From Pseudomonas sp. Q11 (GTDB lineage: Bacteria; Pseudomonadota; Gammaproteobacteria; Pseudomonadales; Pseudomonadaceae): DNA of 64,000 nucleotides. The position numbers and the translations under genes are program-made. Positions 34,993-43,260 of the stretch are shown piece by piece. The stretch's first letter is position 1; every line of letters begins with the position of its first letter. The stretch is from NCBI RefSeq assembly GCF_024494355.1, contig NZ_JAKNQY010000004.1, positions 124,001 to 188,000 on the forward strand, written 5' to 3'. Under the pieces are notes generated by a model, which did not search any database, was not told the origin of the DNA, and saw nothing but the letters and a program-made list of their open reading frames with translations.

Positions 34993-36146
34993 GAGATGCA
35001 GGCCTGCGGCCATTTTCCTTCGCCGAGCAACGCCGCCAGGCTGCGCTCACCGAGGCCGAGGCCGACGCTCATGCCCAGGCCGGTGTGCATCAGCACGGCG
35101 CTGAGGCCTGCCCCGGCTTGTACCACGCTGAACGGGCCGGGCCCGCGCGAGCCGTATACACCCTGCCAGCGTTCCAGCACCTGCAGCTTGCCGCCCAGGG
35201 TGTGCTCAGCCAGCGCCAGCATGAGGTCGTCCACGCCCTCGGCGTTGAACGGCGAGGCGTCGCTGCCGTAGTCGTGGGAGTCGCCGATGATCAACTCGCC
35301 ATGGGGCGTCGGGCTGACCAGCAGATGGATGCCGTGGGTTTCCAGTTCCGGCTGCTCGCGGCGGATCTGCGCGCGGATGGCGTCGGCTTCCGGCAGATCG
35401 GCGAAGGCGCCGTAATGCACGCAGCTGAGACCGGTGAGCACCGCGTGCTGCAGGTCCAGCGGCTGTTGCAGGCGGGCGCGCAGCATCTGCAGGCGACATA
35501 CCGAAGGCTTGAGTGCGGCCAGCGGCTCGGCCAGCAGCGTCTGATAATCGTGGCCGGAGCAGACCACGATGTGCCTGGCACTGAAGCGCCCGGCGCTGGT
35601 CAGGGCGCTAGCTGGCTCGACGTCGCGCACCAGGGTGGAGAAGTGGAACTGCACGCCCAGCCCGCGCAGGTAATCGACGATCTGCGGCAGCGCTTCACGG
35701 GAATACAACTGCTGGTCGTCGAGGCCATGCAGGGCGGCGCGATGGTGGGCGAAACGGCCGCCGTACAACCCATTCAGGGCAGCGCCGCGCAGTAGCTCGA
35801 CGCGGTAGCCCTGTGCACGGGCGCGGCCTGCGCAGAAGGCTTCGAGCAAGGCTTCTTCGGCTTCGCTGCGTGCGAACAGCAGTGAGCCCTGTTGCTTGAG
35901 CTGCAGGCCGGCGGCCTGGCCCAGCTCGGCCCACAGGTCTCGCGACTGGCGGGCCAGGTCGAGCATCACGCCGGGTGCCTGACCGGTGACCAGGGCCTGG
36001 CCGAAGTTGCGGATGGAGGCGCCGAGCGGCGTGTGGCTGCGCTCGAACACATGTACCTTGAGGCCGCGCTTGGCGCCGGCCCAGGCGTGGGCGAGGCCGA
36101 GCATGCCGGCACCGACGATCAACAGATCGCAGTCGTGCTGACTCAT
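34989..36146 (-). CDS. FAD-dependent oxidoreductase, phosphonate-associated (DAO-like)
   Basis: The 385-residue protein (ATG at 36146, CAGGAG eight bases upstream) has an N-terminal FAD-binding motif VGAGMLGLAHAWAGAKRG and belongs to the D-amino-acid-oxidase-like family, in the subgroup found beside AEP genes and proposed to oxidatively deaminate aminophosphonates. If it acts on AEP or N-methyl-AEP it would yield phosphonoacetaldehyde, the PhnX substrate (inference). C-terminal PFSVVQAGAGLSAVLMHTGL resembles the FAD-closing segment. Gap of about 150 bases to phnS contains a large inverted repeat. Confidence 0.84.
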   Translation of the reverse strand: MSQHDCDLLIVGAGMLGLAHAWAGAKRGLKVHVFERSHTPLGASIRNFGQALVTGQAPGVMLDLARQSRDLWAELGQAAGLQLKQQGSLLFARSEAEEALLEAFCAGRARAQGYRVELLRGAALNGLYGGRFAHHRAALHGLDDQQLYSREALPQIVDYLRGLGVQFHFSTLVRDVEPASALTSAGRFSARHIVVCSGHDYQTLLAEPLAALKPSVCRLQMLRARLQQPLDLQHAVLTGLSCVHYGAFADLPEADAIRAQIRREQPELETHGIHLLVSPTPHGELIIGDSHDYGSDASPFNAEGVDDLMLALAEHTLGGKLQVLERWQGVYGSRGPGPFSVVQAGAGLSAVLMHTGLGMSVGLGLGERSLAALLGEGKWPQACIS

Positions 36147-36214
36147 GGGGAAACTCCTGGAACGAAAAAGGCGGCCGCCAACGCAGCCGGATGAATCAAC
36201 GCGTAGCAGCGATT

Positions 36215-36289
36215 GGCAGAACCCTTCTGGCAATGCTTGCGGGCGCAGACAGCACAGAGCCCGCGTTGCACCGCCAGCAGGGTTCTGCC
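36215..36289 (-). other. Inverted repeat between the binding-protein and FAD-oxidoreductase genes
   Basis: GGCAGAACCC (36215-36224) and GGGTTCTGCC (36280-36289) are perfect complements with about 55 bases between, and CTGGC/GCCAG extends the pairing. It follows the phnS-type gene stop within ten bases. Without a T-run it looks like an mRNA stabiliser or partial terminator that would lower downstream expression. Confidence 0.5.
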
Positions 36290-36296
36290 GGCCACC

Positions 36297-37316
36297 TCAC
36301 TGGGCTATCGGCTCGGACTTGCCGTCGTAGCGCCTGCGCCATTCGGCGAGGATCTTGTCGCGGTTCTCCGAGGCCCAGGCGAAGTCGTTCTTGATCAGGC
36401 GCTGCTCGTAATCGGAGGGCAGTTCCTGGAAGCGCTCGGCGATGCCCGGCTGGGCCAGCACGGCGAAATTCGCCTTGTACAGGTCCATGGCCTCGCGGCT
36501 GGCGGAGAAGTCGGCGAGCTTCTTCGCCGCGTCCAACTGCTCGGTGCCCTTGATGATGCCGGTGGCCTCGATCTCCCAGCCCAGGCCTTCCTTCGGCAGG
36601 ACGATGTCCAGCGGCGCACCCTTGCGCTTGAGCTGCACAGCCGGGTACTCGAAGGATATGCCGATGGGGAACTCGCCGGCGGCAGCCAGCTTGCACGGCT
36701 TGGAGCCGGAATGGGTGTACTGGCCGATGTTCTGGTGCAGCTTGTCCATGTAGGCCCAGCCCTGCGGCTCGCCGAAGGTCTGCAACCAGGCGCTGACGTC
36801 GAGGTAGCCGGTGCCGGACGAAGCCGGGTTGGGCATGACGATCTTGCCCTTGTACACCGGGTTGGTCAGGTCTTCCCACTTGGTCGGCTTGGGCAGGCCC
36901 TGCTTCTCGGCCTCGATGGTGTTGAAGCAGATGGTCGCGGCCCACACGTCCATGCCGACCCAGGCCGGCGGGTTGGCGGCGTCGCGGTAGTTGGCGCCGA
37001 TCTTGTCCAGGTTGGCCGGGGCGTAGGCTTCGAGCATGCCCTGTTGCTTGAGCACAGCCAGGCTGGAGCCGGCCAGGCCCCAGACCACATCGGCCTGTGG
37101 GCGATCTTTCTCGGCCAACAGCTTGGCGGTGACGATGCCGGTGGAGTCGCGTACCCACTTGATCTCGATATCCGGGTGCAGCTTTTCGAAGGCGCTCTTG
37201 TAGGCGGCCAGCTGTTCCACTTCGAGGGCGGTGTACACGGTCAGCTCAGTGTTAGCCTGGGCCTGCATGGCGCAAGCGGCGAGCAGGCCGGCGGCCAGAG
37301 CGGTGCGTTTGAACAT
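36297..37316 (-). CDS. phnS: 2-aminoethylphosphonate ABC transporter, periplasmic binding protein
   Basis: The 339-residue protein starts at the ATG at 37316 behind CAGGAG. A signal peptide MFKRTALAAGLLAACAMQAQ (cleavage near residue 22) precedes an iron-type solute-binding fold: TVYTALEVEQLAAYKSAFEK, ADVVWGLAGSS, MPNPASSGTGYLDVSAW. This cluster type is assigned to AEP uptake by context: adjacent permease, ATPase, PhnX. Similar folds bind iron or spermidine, so ligand rests on neighbours. Confidence 0.86.
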   Translation of the reverse strand: MFKRTALAAGLLAACAMQAQANTELTVYTALEVEQLAAYKSAFEKLHPDIEIKWVRDSTGIVTAKLLAEKDRPQADVVWGLAGSSLAVLKQQGMLEAYAPANLDKIGANYRDAANPPAWVGMDVWAATICFNTIEAEKQGLPKPTKWEDLTNPVYKGKIVMPNPASSGTGYLDVSAWLQTFGEPQGWAYMDKLHQNIGQYTHSGSKPCKLAAAGEFPIGISFEYPAVQLKRKGAPLDIVLPKEGLGWEIEATGIIKGTEQLDAAKKLADFSASREAMDLYKANFAVLAQPGIAERFQELPSDYEQRLIKNDFAWASENRDKILAEWRRRYDGKSEPIAQ

Positions 37317-37360
37317 GGGAAGCTCCTGGGTTGGCATTGCGTGGCATTGGTTGTTCGAAT

Positions 37361-38188
37361 TCAGCTGGCTTGCGGACTCTCGCCTCGGGCCAGGCGGGCG
37401 TTGATCGCGTCGATTACCGTCGGCAGTTCGGCGAGGGTGTCGATCAGGTAGTGCGGCCGGCTCGGCGCGAACAGCGCGTCGATGCGCGTGCGCTCGGCTT
37501 CGCGCTGCGCGGGCGTCAGGGCCTGGTACTGCGCCCAGTCCAGGCCCAGGAAATTGCCGGAGAAGCGCAGCGCCACGGTCCACATGCCGGCGCTGCGGCC
37601 TTCGAGGATGCCCGGCTCGGTGTCGTCGACCTTGACGCACGCGGCCACATCGTCGAGGCCGAGGGCGATGACGTTGGCCAGCGCCTGGGCCGGGCTTGGC
37701 CGGCCTTTCGGCACCTCGTCGGTGGCCACCACATGGTCCGGGCTATAGCCATTGGCGGCGGCCAGTTCGACCACTTTGTCCATCACCTGTTTGGGATAGC
37801 CGGAGCAACTGCCGAGCTTGAGCCCGCGCTCGCGCAGCGCGGCGATACACGCCAGCGCGCCGGGGATCAGCGCCGAGTGCTCGCCGACCTTGGCGATCTG
37901 CAAAGGCATAAAGCGCTCATAAATCGCCGTCACATCTTCGTCGCTCGGCAGACGGCCGAAGCGGCGCTGGTAGCGCTCGGCAATCGCCGGCAGGTTGCAC
38001 AGGGCGCGGATATGGTCCCATTTGCCCATGCCCATCGGCCCGCGCGCCTCCTCCAGGCTGATTTCGACGTCGAAACTGGCGAAAGCCTCGACGAAGATGC
38101 GGGTCGGCGCGAAGGAGCCGAAATCGACCACGGTGCCGGCCCAGTCGAGAATGGCGGCGTGCAGGCGGTCGGGGTGTTGGTAATGCAT
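37361..38188 (-). CDS. phnX: Phosphonoacetaldehyde hydrolase
   Basis: PhnX cleaves phosphonoacetaldehyde to acetaldehyde and phosphate through a Schiff base, completing AEP catabolism. The 275 residues begin [20 protein letters not shown]; the HAD nucleophile is D15 in LDWAGT, and the cap lysine K56 lies in GMGKWDHIR, at positions matching the known Asp and Lys of Bacillus PhnX. Later motifs GSCSGYPK and [10 protein letters not shown] are intact. It lies between permease (17 bases) and binding protein (44 bases). Confidence 0.95.
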   Translation of the reverse strand: MHYQHPDRLHAAILDWAGTVVDFGSFAPTRIFVEAFASFDVEISLEEARGPMGMGKWDHIRALCNLPAIAERYQRRFGRLPSDEDVTAIYERFMPLQIAKVGEHSALIPGALACIAALRERGLKLGSCSGYPKQVMDKVVELAAANGYSPDHVVATDEVPKGRPSPAQALANVIALGLDDVAACVKVDDTEPGILEGRSAGMWTVALRFSGNFLGLDWAQYQALTPAQREAERTRIDALFAPSRPHYLIDTLAELPTVIDAINARLARGESPQAS

Positions 38189-38205
38189 GGCAGTCTCCAG
38201 GGTAA

Positions 38206-39915
38206 TCAATGGCCGGCGGCCGTGCGCCAGGCTTGGGCCCGACGCAGCACGCCGCGTGAGGCCCCCGCCAGCAGCAGCGAAACCGCGGCCGAGGTGAGCA
38301 GAATCAGGGTGGACATGGCGGCGGCGCCGCCGACATTGCCGGCGTCGTCCATGTTCAGCACGGCGATGGCGGCGAGCAGGCTGTCCGGGCTGTAGAGGAA
38401 GATCACCGCCGACACCGTGGTCATCGCCGAGACGAACAGGTAGCGCAGGATGTCGAGCAACGCCGGCAGGCAGATCGGCAGGGTGACGCGCAGAAAGTGG
38501 CGCAGCAGCGGCACCCTCAGCGATAGCGCGGCGGCCTCGAACTCGCCATCGAGCTGGCGCAGTGCGGCGCTGGCGGTCAACTGCGCGGTGGTCAGGAAGT
38601 GCGTGATGGTGCATGCCACCAGCAGGGTCATGCTGCCATACAGGCCGTGCAGCGGATTACCCGGCAGGTTGAAGAAGAAGACGTAGCCCAAGCCCAGCAC
38701 CAGCCCCGGCACCGCCATCGGCACGAAGCTGAGCAGGCGCAGGGCCTGGGTTAGCGGGCTCTGCCGGGTTTTTTCCAGCAGGTAGGCGCCGGTGAAGGTC
38801 AGCAGGCTGCCGAACACGGCCGTGCAGCCGGCCAGCAGCAGGCTGTTGCGGTACACCTGCCAGCCACCGGGCAGTTCGGAAAAGGCGTAGTGGTGCAGCG
38901 ACAGCGACAGGTCGTAGGGCCAGAACTTGACCAGCGACGAGTACATCGCCATGCCGAACACGCCGAGTAGCGCCGCGCAGATCAGCAGCACCACGGCGAG
39001 GAAGGCCAGGTCGCGGCAGCGCGACGGTTGCGGGTGGTAAACCTGGGCGCGGCCGCTCATTGCCTCGCGCTGACGCCGGCGTAGCCACAGGTCAACGGCA
39101 AAGCTGAACAGCGCCGGCAGCAGCAGGACCATGCCGATCAGAGCGCCGCGGCCGAACTGCTGCTGCCCGACCACTGCTTTGTAGGCCTCCAGCGCCAGCA
39201 CCTGATAATCGCCGCCGACCACCACCGGCACGCCGAAATCGGTGATGCACAGGGTGAACACCAGGCAGAAGGCGGCGAACACGCCCTGTCGGCTCCCCGG
39301 CCAGGTGATGCTGTGAAATGCCCGCCACGGTGACGCACCCATGCTCGAGGCCGCGTCGAACAGGCGCGCATCGGCCAGGGCCAGGGCCGAAAGCAGCACC
39401 ATCAGCGCATGGGGAAAGGTGTAGATGGCTTCGCCGATGACGATGCCCCAGAAGCCGTAGATATTGTCCGTGAGCAGGTGCCGGAGCGCGCCCTGGTTAC
39501 CGAACAGGTAGATCAGCGCGATGCCCGGCAGTATCGATGGCGCCAGCAGCGGCAGCAGGGAAATGCCGCGCCACAGTCCCTTGGCCGGTACGCAGGTACG
39601 CTGCAGCGCATAGGCAAAGGCGTAGGCCAACGGCACGACGATGGCGGCCACGGTCAGCGAGACCGCCAAGCTGTTGCCCAGCAGCCAGCGGAAGTTGGCG
39701 CTGCCGAACAGCTCGGCTGCCGCCGTCAGCCCACCGCCCTGCCCCGGCTCGCTGGCGAAGCCGCGCCAAAGCATGGCCAGTAGCGGCAGCAGCACGGCGA
39801 GCACCAGCAACACCAGCAGCAACCACTGGCCACCGTGGACGAATAGACGGTCGGCGAGGTCGGCAGGCAGGCGCCGCGCACCGGTCTGGGGCTTGCTCGG
39901 CAACACCTGTTCCAT
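38206..39915 (-). CDS. 2-aminoethylphosphonate ABC transporter, two-module permease
   Basis: The 569-residue inner-membrane protein contains two consecutive permease modules, each with about six helices and an EAA-type loop ([20 protein letters not shown] in the first; [19 protein letters not shown] in the second), as in iron-type transporters. It replaces separate PhnU/PhnV subunits. It overlaps the ATPase stop and start by one base, and phnX follows at 17 bases. GC content looks higher than in the flanking core genes. Confidence 0.9.
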   Translation of the reverse strand: MEQVLPSKPQTGARRLPADLADRLFVHGGQWLLLVLLVLAVLLPLLAMLWRGFASEPGQGGGLTAAAELFGSANFRWLLGNSLAVSLTVAAIVVPLAYAFAYALQRTCVPAKGLWRGISLLPLLAPSILPGIALIYLFGNQGALRHLLTDNIYGFWGIVIGEAIYTFPHALMVLLSALALADARLFDAASSMGASPWRAFHSITWPGSRQGVFAAFCLVFTLCITDFGVPVVVGGDYQVLALEAYKAVVGQQQFGRGALIGMVLLLPALFSFAVDLWLRRRQREAMSGRAQVYHPQPSRCRDLAFLAVVLLICAALLGVFGMAMYSSLVKFWPYDLSLSLHHYAFSELPGGWQVYRNSLLLAGCTAVFGSLLTFTGAYLLEKTRQSPLTQALRLLSFVPMAVPGLVLGLGYVFFFNLPGNPLHGLYGSMTLLVACTITHFLTTAQLTASAALRQLDGEFEAAALSLRVPLLRHFLRVTLPICLPALLDILRYLFVSAMTTVSAVIFLYSPDSLLAAIAVLNMDDAGNVGGAAAMSTLILLTSAAVSLLLAGASRGVLRRAQAWRTAAGH

Positions 39916-40955
39916 CAGACGAACACCTGCAGGCTGCGCGGCGGCAGGGCCACCCAGATATGCGGGGCGGCCAGGCGCGGCATGGCGTCCGGCGCCAGCT
40001 CGGCAAGCAGGGCATGCCCCGGCAGGGCGTCCAGTTCGAAACTCAAGCGACAGCGATTGCCGAGGAAGGTGATCTCGCGCATCTGTGCGCTGAACAGGTT
40101 GTCTTCATGCACCGCAGGGTTGATCACCACCGCCTCGGGGCGGCAGAACAGACGACCACGTTCGGCCGGCCGGACGCCGTGCAGACGTAGGCTCAGCTCG
40201 CCAACCCGGGCATGCTCGCCGTCGCGCTCGTAAGGCAGCCAGTTGCCCTGGCCGACGAACTCGGCGACGAAGGGCGTGGCCGGTGCGCGATAGATCTCCT
40301 GGGGAGTGGCGTACTGCTCGACCCGACCATGGTTGATCACCGCGATGCGGTCGGCCATGAGCATGGCCTCGTCCTGGTTGTGGGTGACCATCACGGTGGT
40401 GATGCCCAAGCTCTTCTGCAACCGGCGCAGCTCGCCGCACAGGTGTTCGCGCACGCGAGCGTCGAGGGCCGACATCGGTTCGTCCAGCAGCAGTAGTTGG
40501 GGCGCCGGCGCCAGGGCACGGGCCAGGGCCACACGCTGTTGCTGACCGCCGGAGAGCTGGCCGGGGTACTTCTGCTCGCTGCCCTTGAGGCCGACCAGCT
40601 CAAGCATCTCGGCGAGCCGCGCGCGGACAGTCTCGCGGCTATTACCGGCGAGGCCGTAACCGATGTTCTGCGCCACCGTGAGGTTGGGAAACAGCGCGTA
40701 GGATTGGAACAGAATGCCGTAGTCGCGCGCCTGCGGTGGCAACGTGGAGACATCCCGATCACCAAAGAAGATCTTGCCGCCATCCTGGCGTTCCAGCCCG
40801 GCGATGCAGCGCAACAGCGTGGTCTTGCCGCAGCCTGAGGGGCCGAGCAGGCACACCAGCTCGCCGGCAGAGACGTCCAGCGACACGCCATCCAGCGCCT
40901 GAAAGGCACCGAAGGCCTTGTGGATGTCGTGCAGTTGCAAGCTGACCGTAGCCAT
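39915..40955 (-). CDS. phnT: 2-aminoethylphosphonate ABC transporter ATPase
   Basis: The 346 residues from the ATG at 40955 (GAGG nine bases upstream) form an ABC ATPase with Walker A GPSGCGKTT, Q-loop FQSYALFPN, signature LSGGQQQRVALARALAP and Walker B LLLLDEPMSALD. A C-terminal TOBE-like regulatory extension (about 240-346) is typical of the iron/spermidine/AEP group. It is the first structural gene after the LysR regulator, with a 140-base gap that may hold an internal promoter. Confidence 0.9.
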   Translation of the reverse strand: MATVSLQLHDIHKAFGAFQALDGVSLDVSAGELVCLLGPSGCGKTTLLRCIAGLERQDGGKIFFGDRDVSTLPPQARDYGILFQSYALFPNLTVAQNIGYGLAGNSRETVRARLAEMLELVGLKGSEQKYPGQLSGGQQQRVALARALAPAPQLLLLDEPMSALDARVREHLCGELRRLQKSLGITTVMVTHNQDEAMLMADRIAVINHGRVEQYATPQEIYRAPATPFVAEFVGQGNWLPYERDGEHARVGELSLRLHGVRPAERGRLFCRPEAVVINPAVHEDNLFSAQMREITFLGNRCRLSFELDALPGHALLAELAPDAMPRLAAPHIWVALPPRSLQVFV

Positions 40956-41095
40956 GGCGGAACCTCGTCGGTGGAATACGAGGCTCATCTTGGACACGGG
41001 GTGCTAAAGCTTTATGGCAGTTGGGCAAAAGCTGCCGATAGTGGCATCGGCGGATTTATGTAGCGCTTCCATCCAACAGGCGGGCGCGAGGCACC

Positions 41096-41962
41096 TTACG
41101 AGGTGCTCGCGGCTTCCCGCGCCAACGCAAGGAAAACTGCCGGCAGGCGCGCGCTGCGGCGCTCCTTCAGGCAGTAGAGGTATTCGGCAATCAGCGGCGC
41201 GCCTTCCAGTTCGATCACCCGCAACTCGGTACTGGTCGGCACTTCGTGGCGGGCGATGATGCTGATACCGATGTTGCGCAGCACCGCTTCGCGGATCGAC
41301 TCGCGGCTGCCGATCTCCAGTAACGAGCCGAGCGCCACGCCAGCGTCGCGCAGCAACTGCTCGGTAAGCACGCGAGTGGTCGAACCTTTCTCGCGCATCA
41401 GCAGGCAGTGCCCGGCCAGCGCCGCGAGCGGCACGCGCTCCCGTGCGGCCAATGGATGACTACGGTGTACGGCCAACACCAATGGATCGTGGCCCAACAG
41501 CAGGCGGGTCAGTCGCGGGTCTTCGACCAACAGCGAGGAGGCGGCCAGGTCTACGCGGTAGTCTTCCAGTGCTTCGATCACCTGCTGTGAGTTGCCGATC
41601 TCCAGGGTCACCTCGCATTGCGGCAGTTGCTCGCGGAAGCGCCGCACCAGGTCGAGCATGTAGTAAGGCGCAGTGGCGCCAATGCGCAGGGCGCCCTGTA
41701 CCTGACCGCAGTTGCGCAAGAAGAACTCAATGTCGGCCTCCTGTTGCAGCAACTGTTGGACCATGGGCAGCAGGCGTACGCCTTCATCGCTCAGGGTCAG
41801 ACGCCGACCACCCCGGTAGAACAGCTCGACGCCGTACTGCCCTTCGAGGCTGCGGATCTGCGTGGTAACCGTGGGCTGGCTGAGGCCGAGCTTCTTTGCC
41901 GCCTGGGTGATGCTGCCCAGGCGGGCGACCATGTGGAAGGATTTCAGCTCAGCGAAGGACAT
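41096..41962 (-). CDS. LysR-family regulator of the phosphonate cluster
   Basis: The 288-residue protein has an N-terminal winged helix (MSFAELKSFHMVARLGSITQ; AAKKLGLSQPTVTTQIRSLE) and a LysR substrate-binding domain (about 90-280). It belongs by context to the AEP-associated LysR group and would respond to AEP or a catabolite (inference). It reads in the same direction as the transport and catabolic genes and lies upstream of them, so it may be co-transcribed or drive the 140-base phnT promoter gap. Confidence 0.87.
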   Translation of the reverse strand: MSFAELKSFHMVARLGSITQAAKKLGLSQPTVTTQIRSLEGQYGVELFYRGGRRLTLSDEGVRLLPMVQQLLQQEADIEFFLRNCGQVQGALRIGATAPYYMLDLVRRFREQLPQCEVTLEIGNSQQVIEALEDYRVDLAASSLLVEDPRLTRLLLGHDPLVLAVHRSHPLAARERVPLAALAGHCLLMREKGSTTRVLTEQLLRDAGVALGSLLEIGSRESIREAVLRNIGISIIARHEVPTSTELRVIELEGAPLIAEYLYCLKERRSARLPAVFLALAREAASTS

Positions 41963-42139
41963 TATTCATACGACTCTCGGTACGGGTCACCCTCGAAGGA
42001 GCGTGAGCAAACCTTACAGCGTGGAAGTGACAGAACGTCAGTAAAGCATGACGGGCAAATCGACTTGCAGCGTTTTGTGATGCGTTACGACAACGTCAGG
42101 CTGCATAGCTAAAACGGCCCTCTAGCGCCGAATTCCAAG

Positions 42140-42275
42140 GCAAAACGACGCCCTGTTTATTCCGCTAGCGCCACCCTTCCATCAAGCTACGAATCCTTGC
42201 GCCGTTGCCTACAACTACGCCAGAATCCGCCCGCTTGTGCGCCTTGCCCTCGGGTTTTATCGTTTTCCTGCCACT
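42140..42275 (+). repeat. Leader module, copy A
   Basis: About 135 bases closely resemble 43062-43199. The best-conserved block reads CCTACAACTACGCC, then a purine difference, then GAATCCG and GCTTGTGCGCCTTGC. Copy A precedes the hairpin part of the DUF6124 leader. Confidence 0.75.
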
Positions 42276-42441
42276 GCCCATCAGTGGTCGGGTTTAGTAG
42301 CCCGAGGTATTTAGTAAGGTGCAAGGCTCCTATCAGTCAGGTATTTCCATGCCTGTATTTGATGGTGGCTGTGCGCAGGGCGCCCTCGGGCGCGCCGGCT
42401 TGCTAAGTCCCCGGTCTACTAACCTGCGTACAGCTGCCACC
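42271..42441 (+). ncRNA. Candidate structured leader RNA of the DUF6124 gene
   Basis: Successive hairpins are visible: CCACTG/CAGTGG (42271-42287), TCGGG/CCCGA with an eight-base loop (42288-42305), and a long stem pairing GGTGGCTGTGCGCAGG (42364-42379) with CCTGCGTACAGCTGCCACC (42423-42441; bulged). An inner GC-rich hairpin (GGCGCC, CTCG, GGCGC) lies inside. The leader ends about 50 bases before the ATG of the gene at 42491. The fold is read by eye; function is unknown. Confidence 0.55.
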
Positions 42442-42490
42442 CCTTGTTTAGTAGCTAGAGGGTTGCGGCGTCACCTACAGGACTTAGCAC

Positions 42491-42850
42491 ATGTTCAAGC
42501 CTACCCCGAATCCGCCAGAGGCGGACCAAGCTACCCCGCGAAACAAATCCAAAGCCAAGAAACACGACGAAGCCACCAATCGCGCCTTGGATTACTACCT
42601 GCTACCAAAACCGGAAAAGTCCGAAGATGCGTCCCAACCGGGCCAGCTCTTCACCGTCGCAAAAAACGCCGACAACGAATCCCTCCTCGCCAACCTCAGC
42701 GAAACCCTGGCGGCAGCCGACGCGATGGTCAGCAACCTGGCCTTCGATCTGGAAGGCCCTCGCCGTCACATCCTTCTCGGCATCCAGCAATTGATCGAAT
42801 TGAGTTCATTGCTGGCGAACCGGGTGTTGGATAACGTTGATCCGCGATAG
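42491..42850 (+). CDS. DUF6124 family protein
   Basis: The 119-residue soluble protein starts MFKPTPNPPEADQATPRNKS and ends LSSLLANRVLDNVDPR, the pattern of a Pseudomonas-restricted family often present in several copies per genome (DUF6124, recalled from memory). The N-terminal 50 residues are polar and likely disordered; the C-terminal half is alpha-helical (ANLSETLAAADAMVSNLAFD). Role unknown. A long structured leader precedes it and a clear terminator follows. Confidence 0.82.
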   Translation: MFKPTPNPPEADQATPRNKSKAKKHDEATNRALDYYLLPKPEKSEDASQPGQLFTVAKNADNESLLANLSETLAAADAMVSNLAFDLEGPRRHILLGIQQLIELSSLLANRVLDNVDPR

Positions 42851-42871
42851 AAGATAAACAGCCATCACAGA

Positions 42872-42900
42872 AAACCCGACGCCATGCGTCGGGTTTGCTT
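42872..42900 (+). terminator. Terminator after the DUF6124 gene
   Basis: AAACCCGACGC / GCGTCGGGTTT, a perfect 11-base stem with a three-base loop (CAT), ends in TTTGCTTT. It lies 21 bases after the stop. Confidence 0.9.
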
Positions 42901-43061
42901 TGGTTGAGGCGCTCATTGAGGGCTACAAGAAGTCCCTTATTAGCGCATGCATGGGAGTCATCCCCGCAGGGCGCAGCAGCCTTTAAAACCGGCTACAGAC
43001 GAACCCCACGCGTCACACCCGAAGCGCCCAACCGCAAGCACCCCCTCATTACGAACTACAG

Positions 43062-43199
43062 GCCAAAAACGATCCCTGTTTATGCTCCCGCATCGACCCC
43101 TTCCACCAAGCTACTCATTCTTGGGACTTTACCTACAACTACGCCGGAATCCGTCGGCTTGTGCGCCTTGCTTATGGTTTCTATCGTTTACCTGCACTT
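43062..43199 (+). repeat. Leader module, copy B (diverged)
   Basis: A diverged copy of 42140-42275, with short indels. The central block CCTACAACTACGCC, GAATCCGTC and GCTTGTGCGCCTTGC is nearly identical to copy A. It sits directly upstream of the unknown gene. Confidence 0.7.
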
Positions 43200-43260
43200 A
43201 ATGGTGGCTTGAATGTTGGATCGTTGTTCTCTGTAAACCTTTAAGGATCAAGGCTAAATA

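Larger units (their letters stand above)
41963..42490. other. Long leader region upstream of the DUF6124 gene
   Basis: This 528-base stretch separates the phosphonate unit from the DUF6124 gene and contains no gene. It includes an upstream module (about 42140-42275, also present in diverged form at 43062-43199) and a hairpin-rich part (42271-42441). See separate entries. Confidence 0.75.
42851..43260. other. Spacer between DUF6124 and the unknown 324-residue gene
   Basis: Besides the terminator and leader copy B (43062-43199), I see no gene in this 410-base stretch. Copy B ends 61 bases before the ATG at 43261 and lacks the hairpin part found after copy A. Confidence 0.6.
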
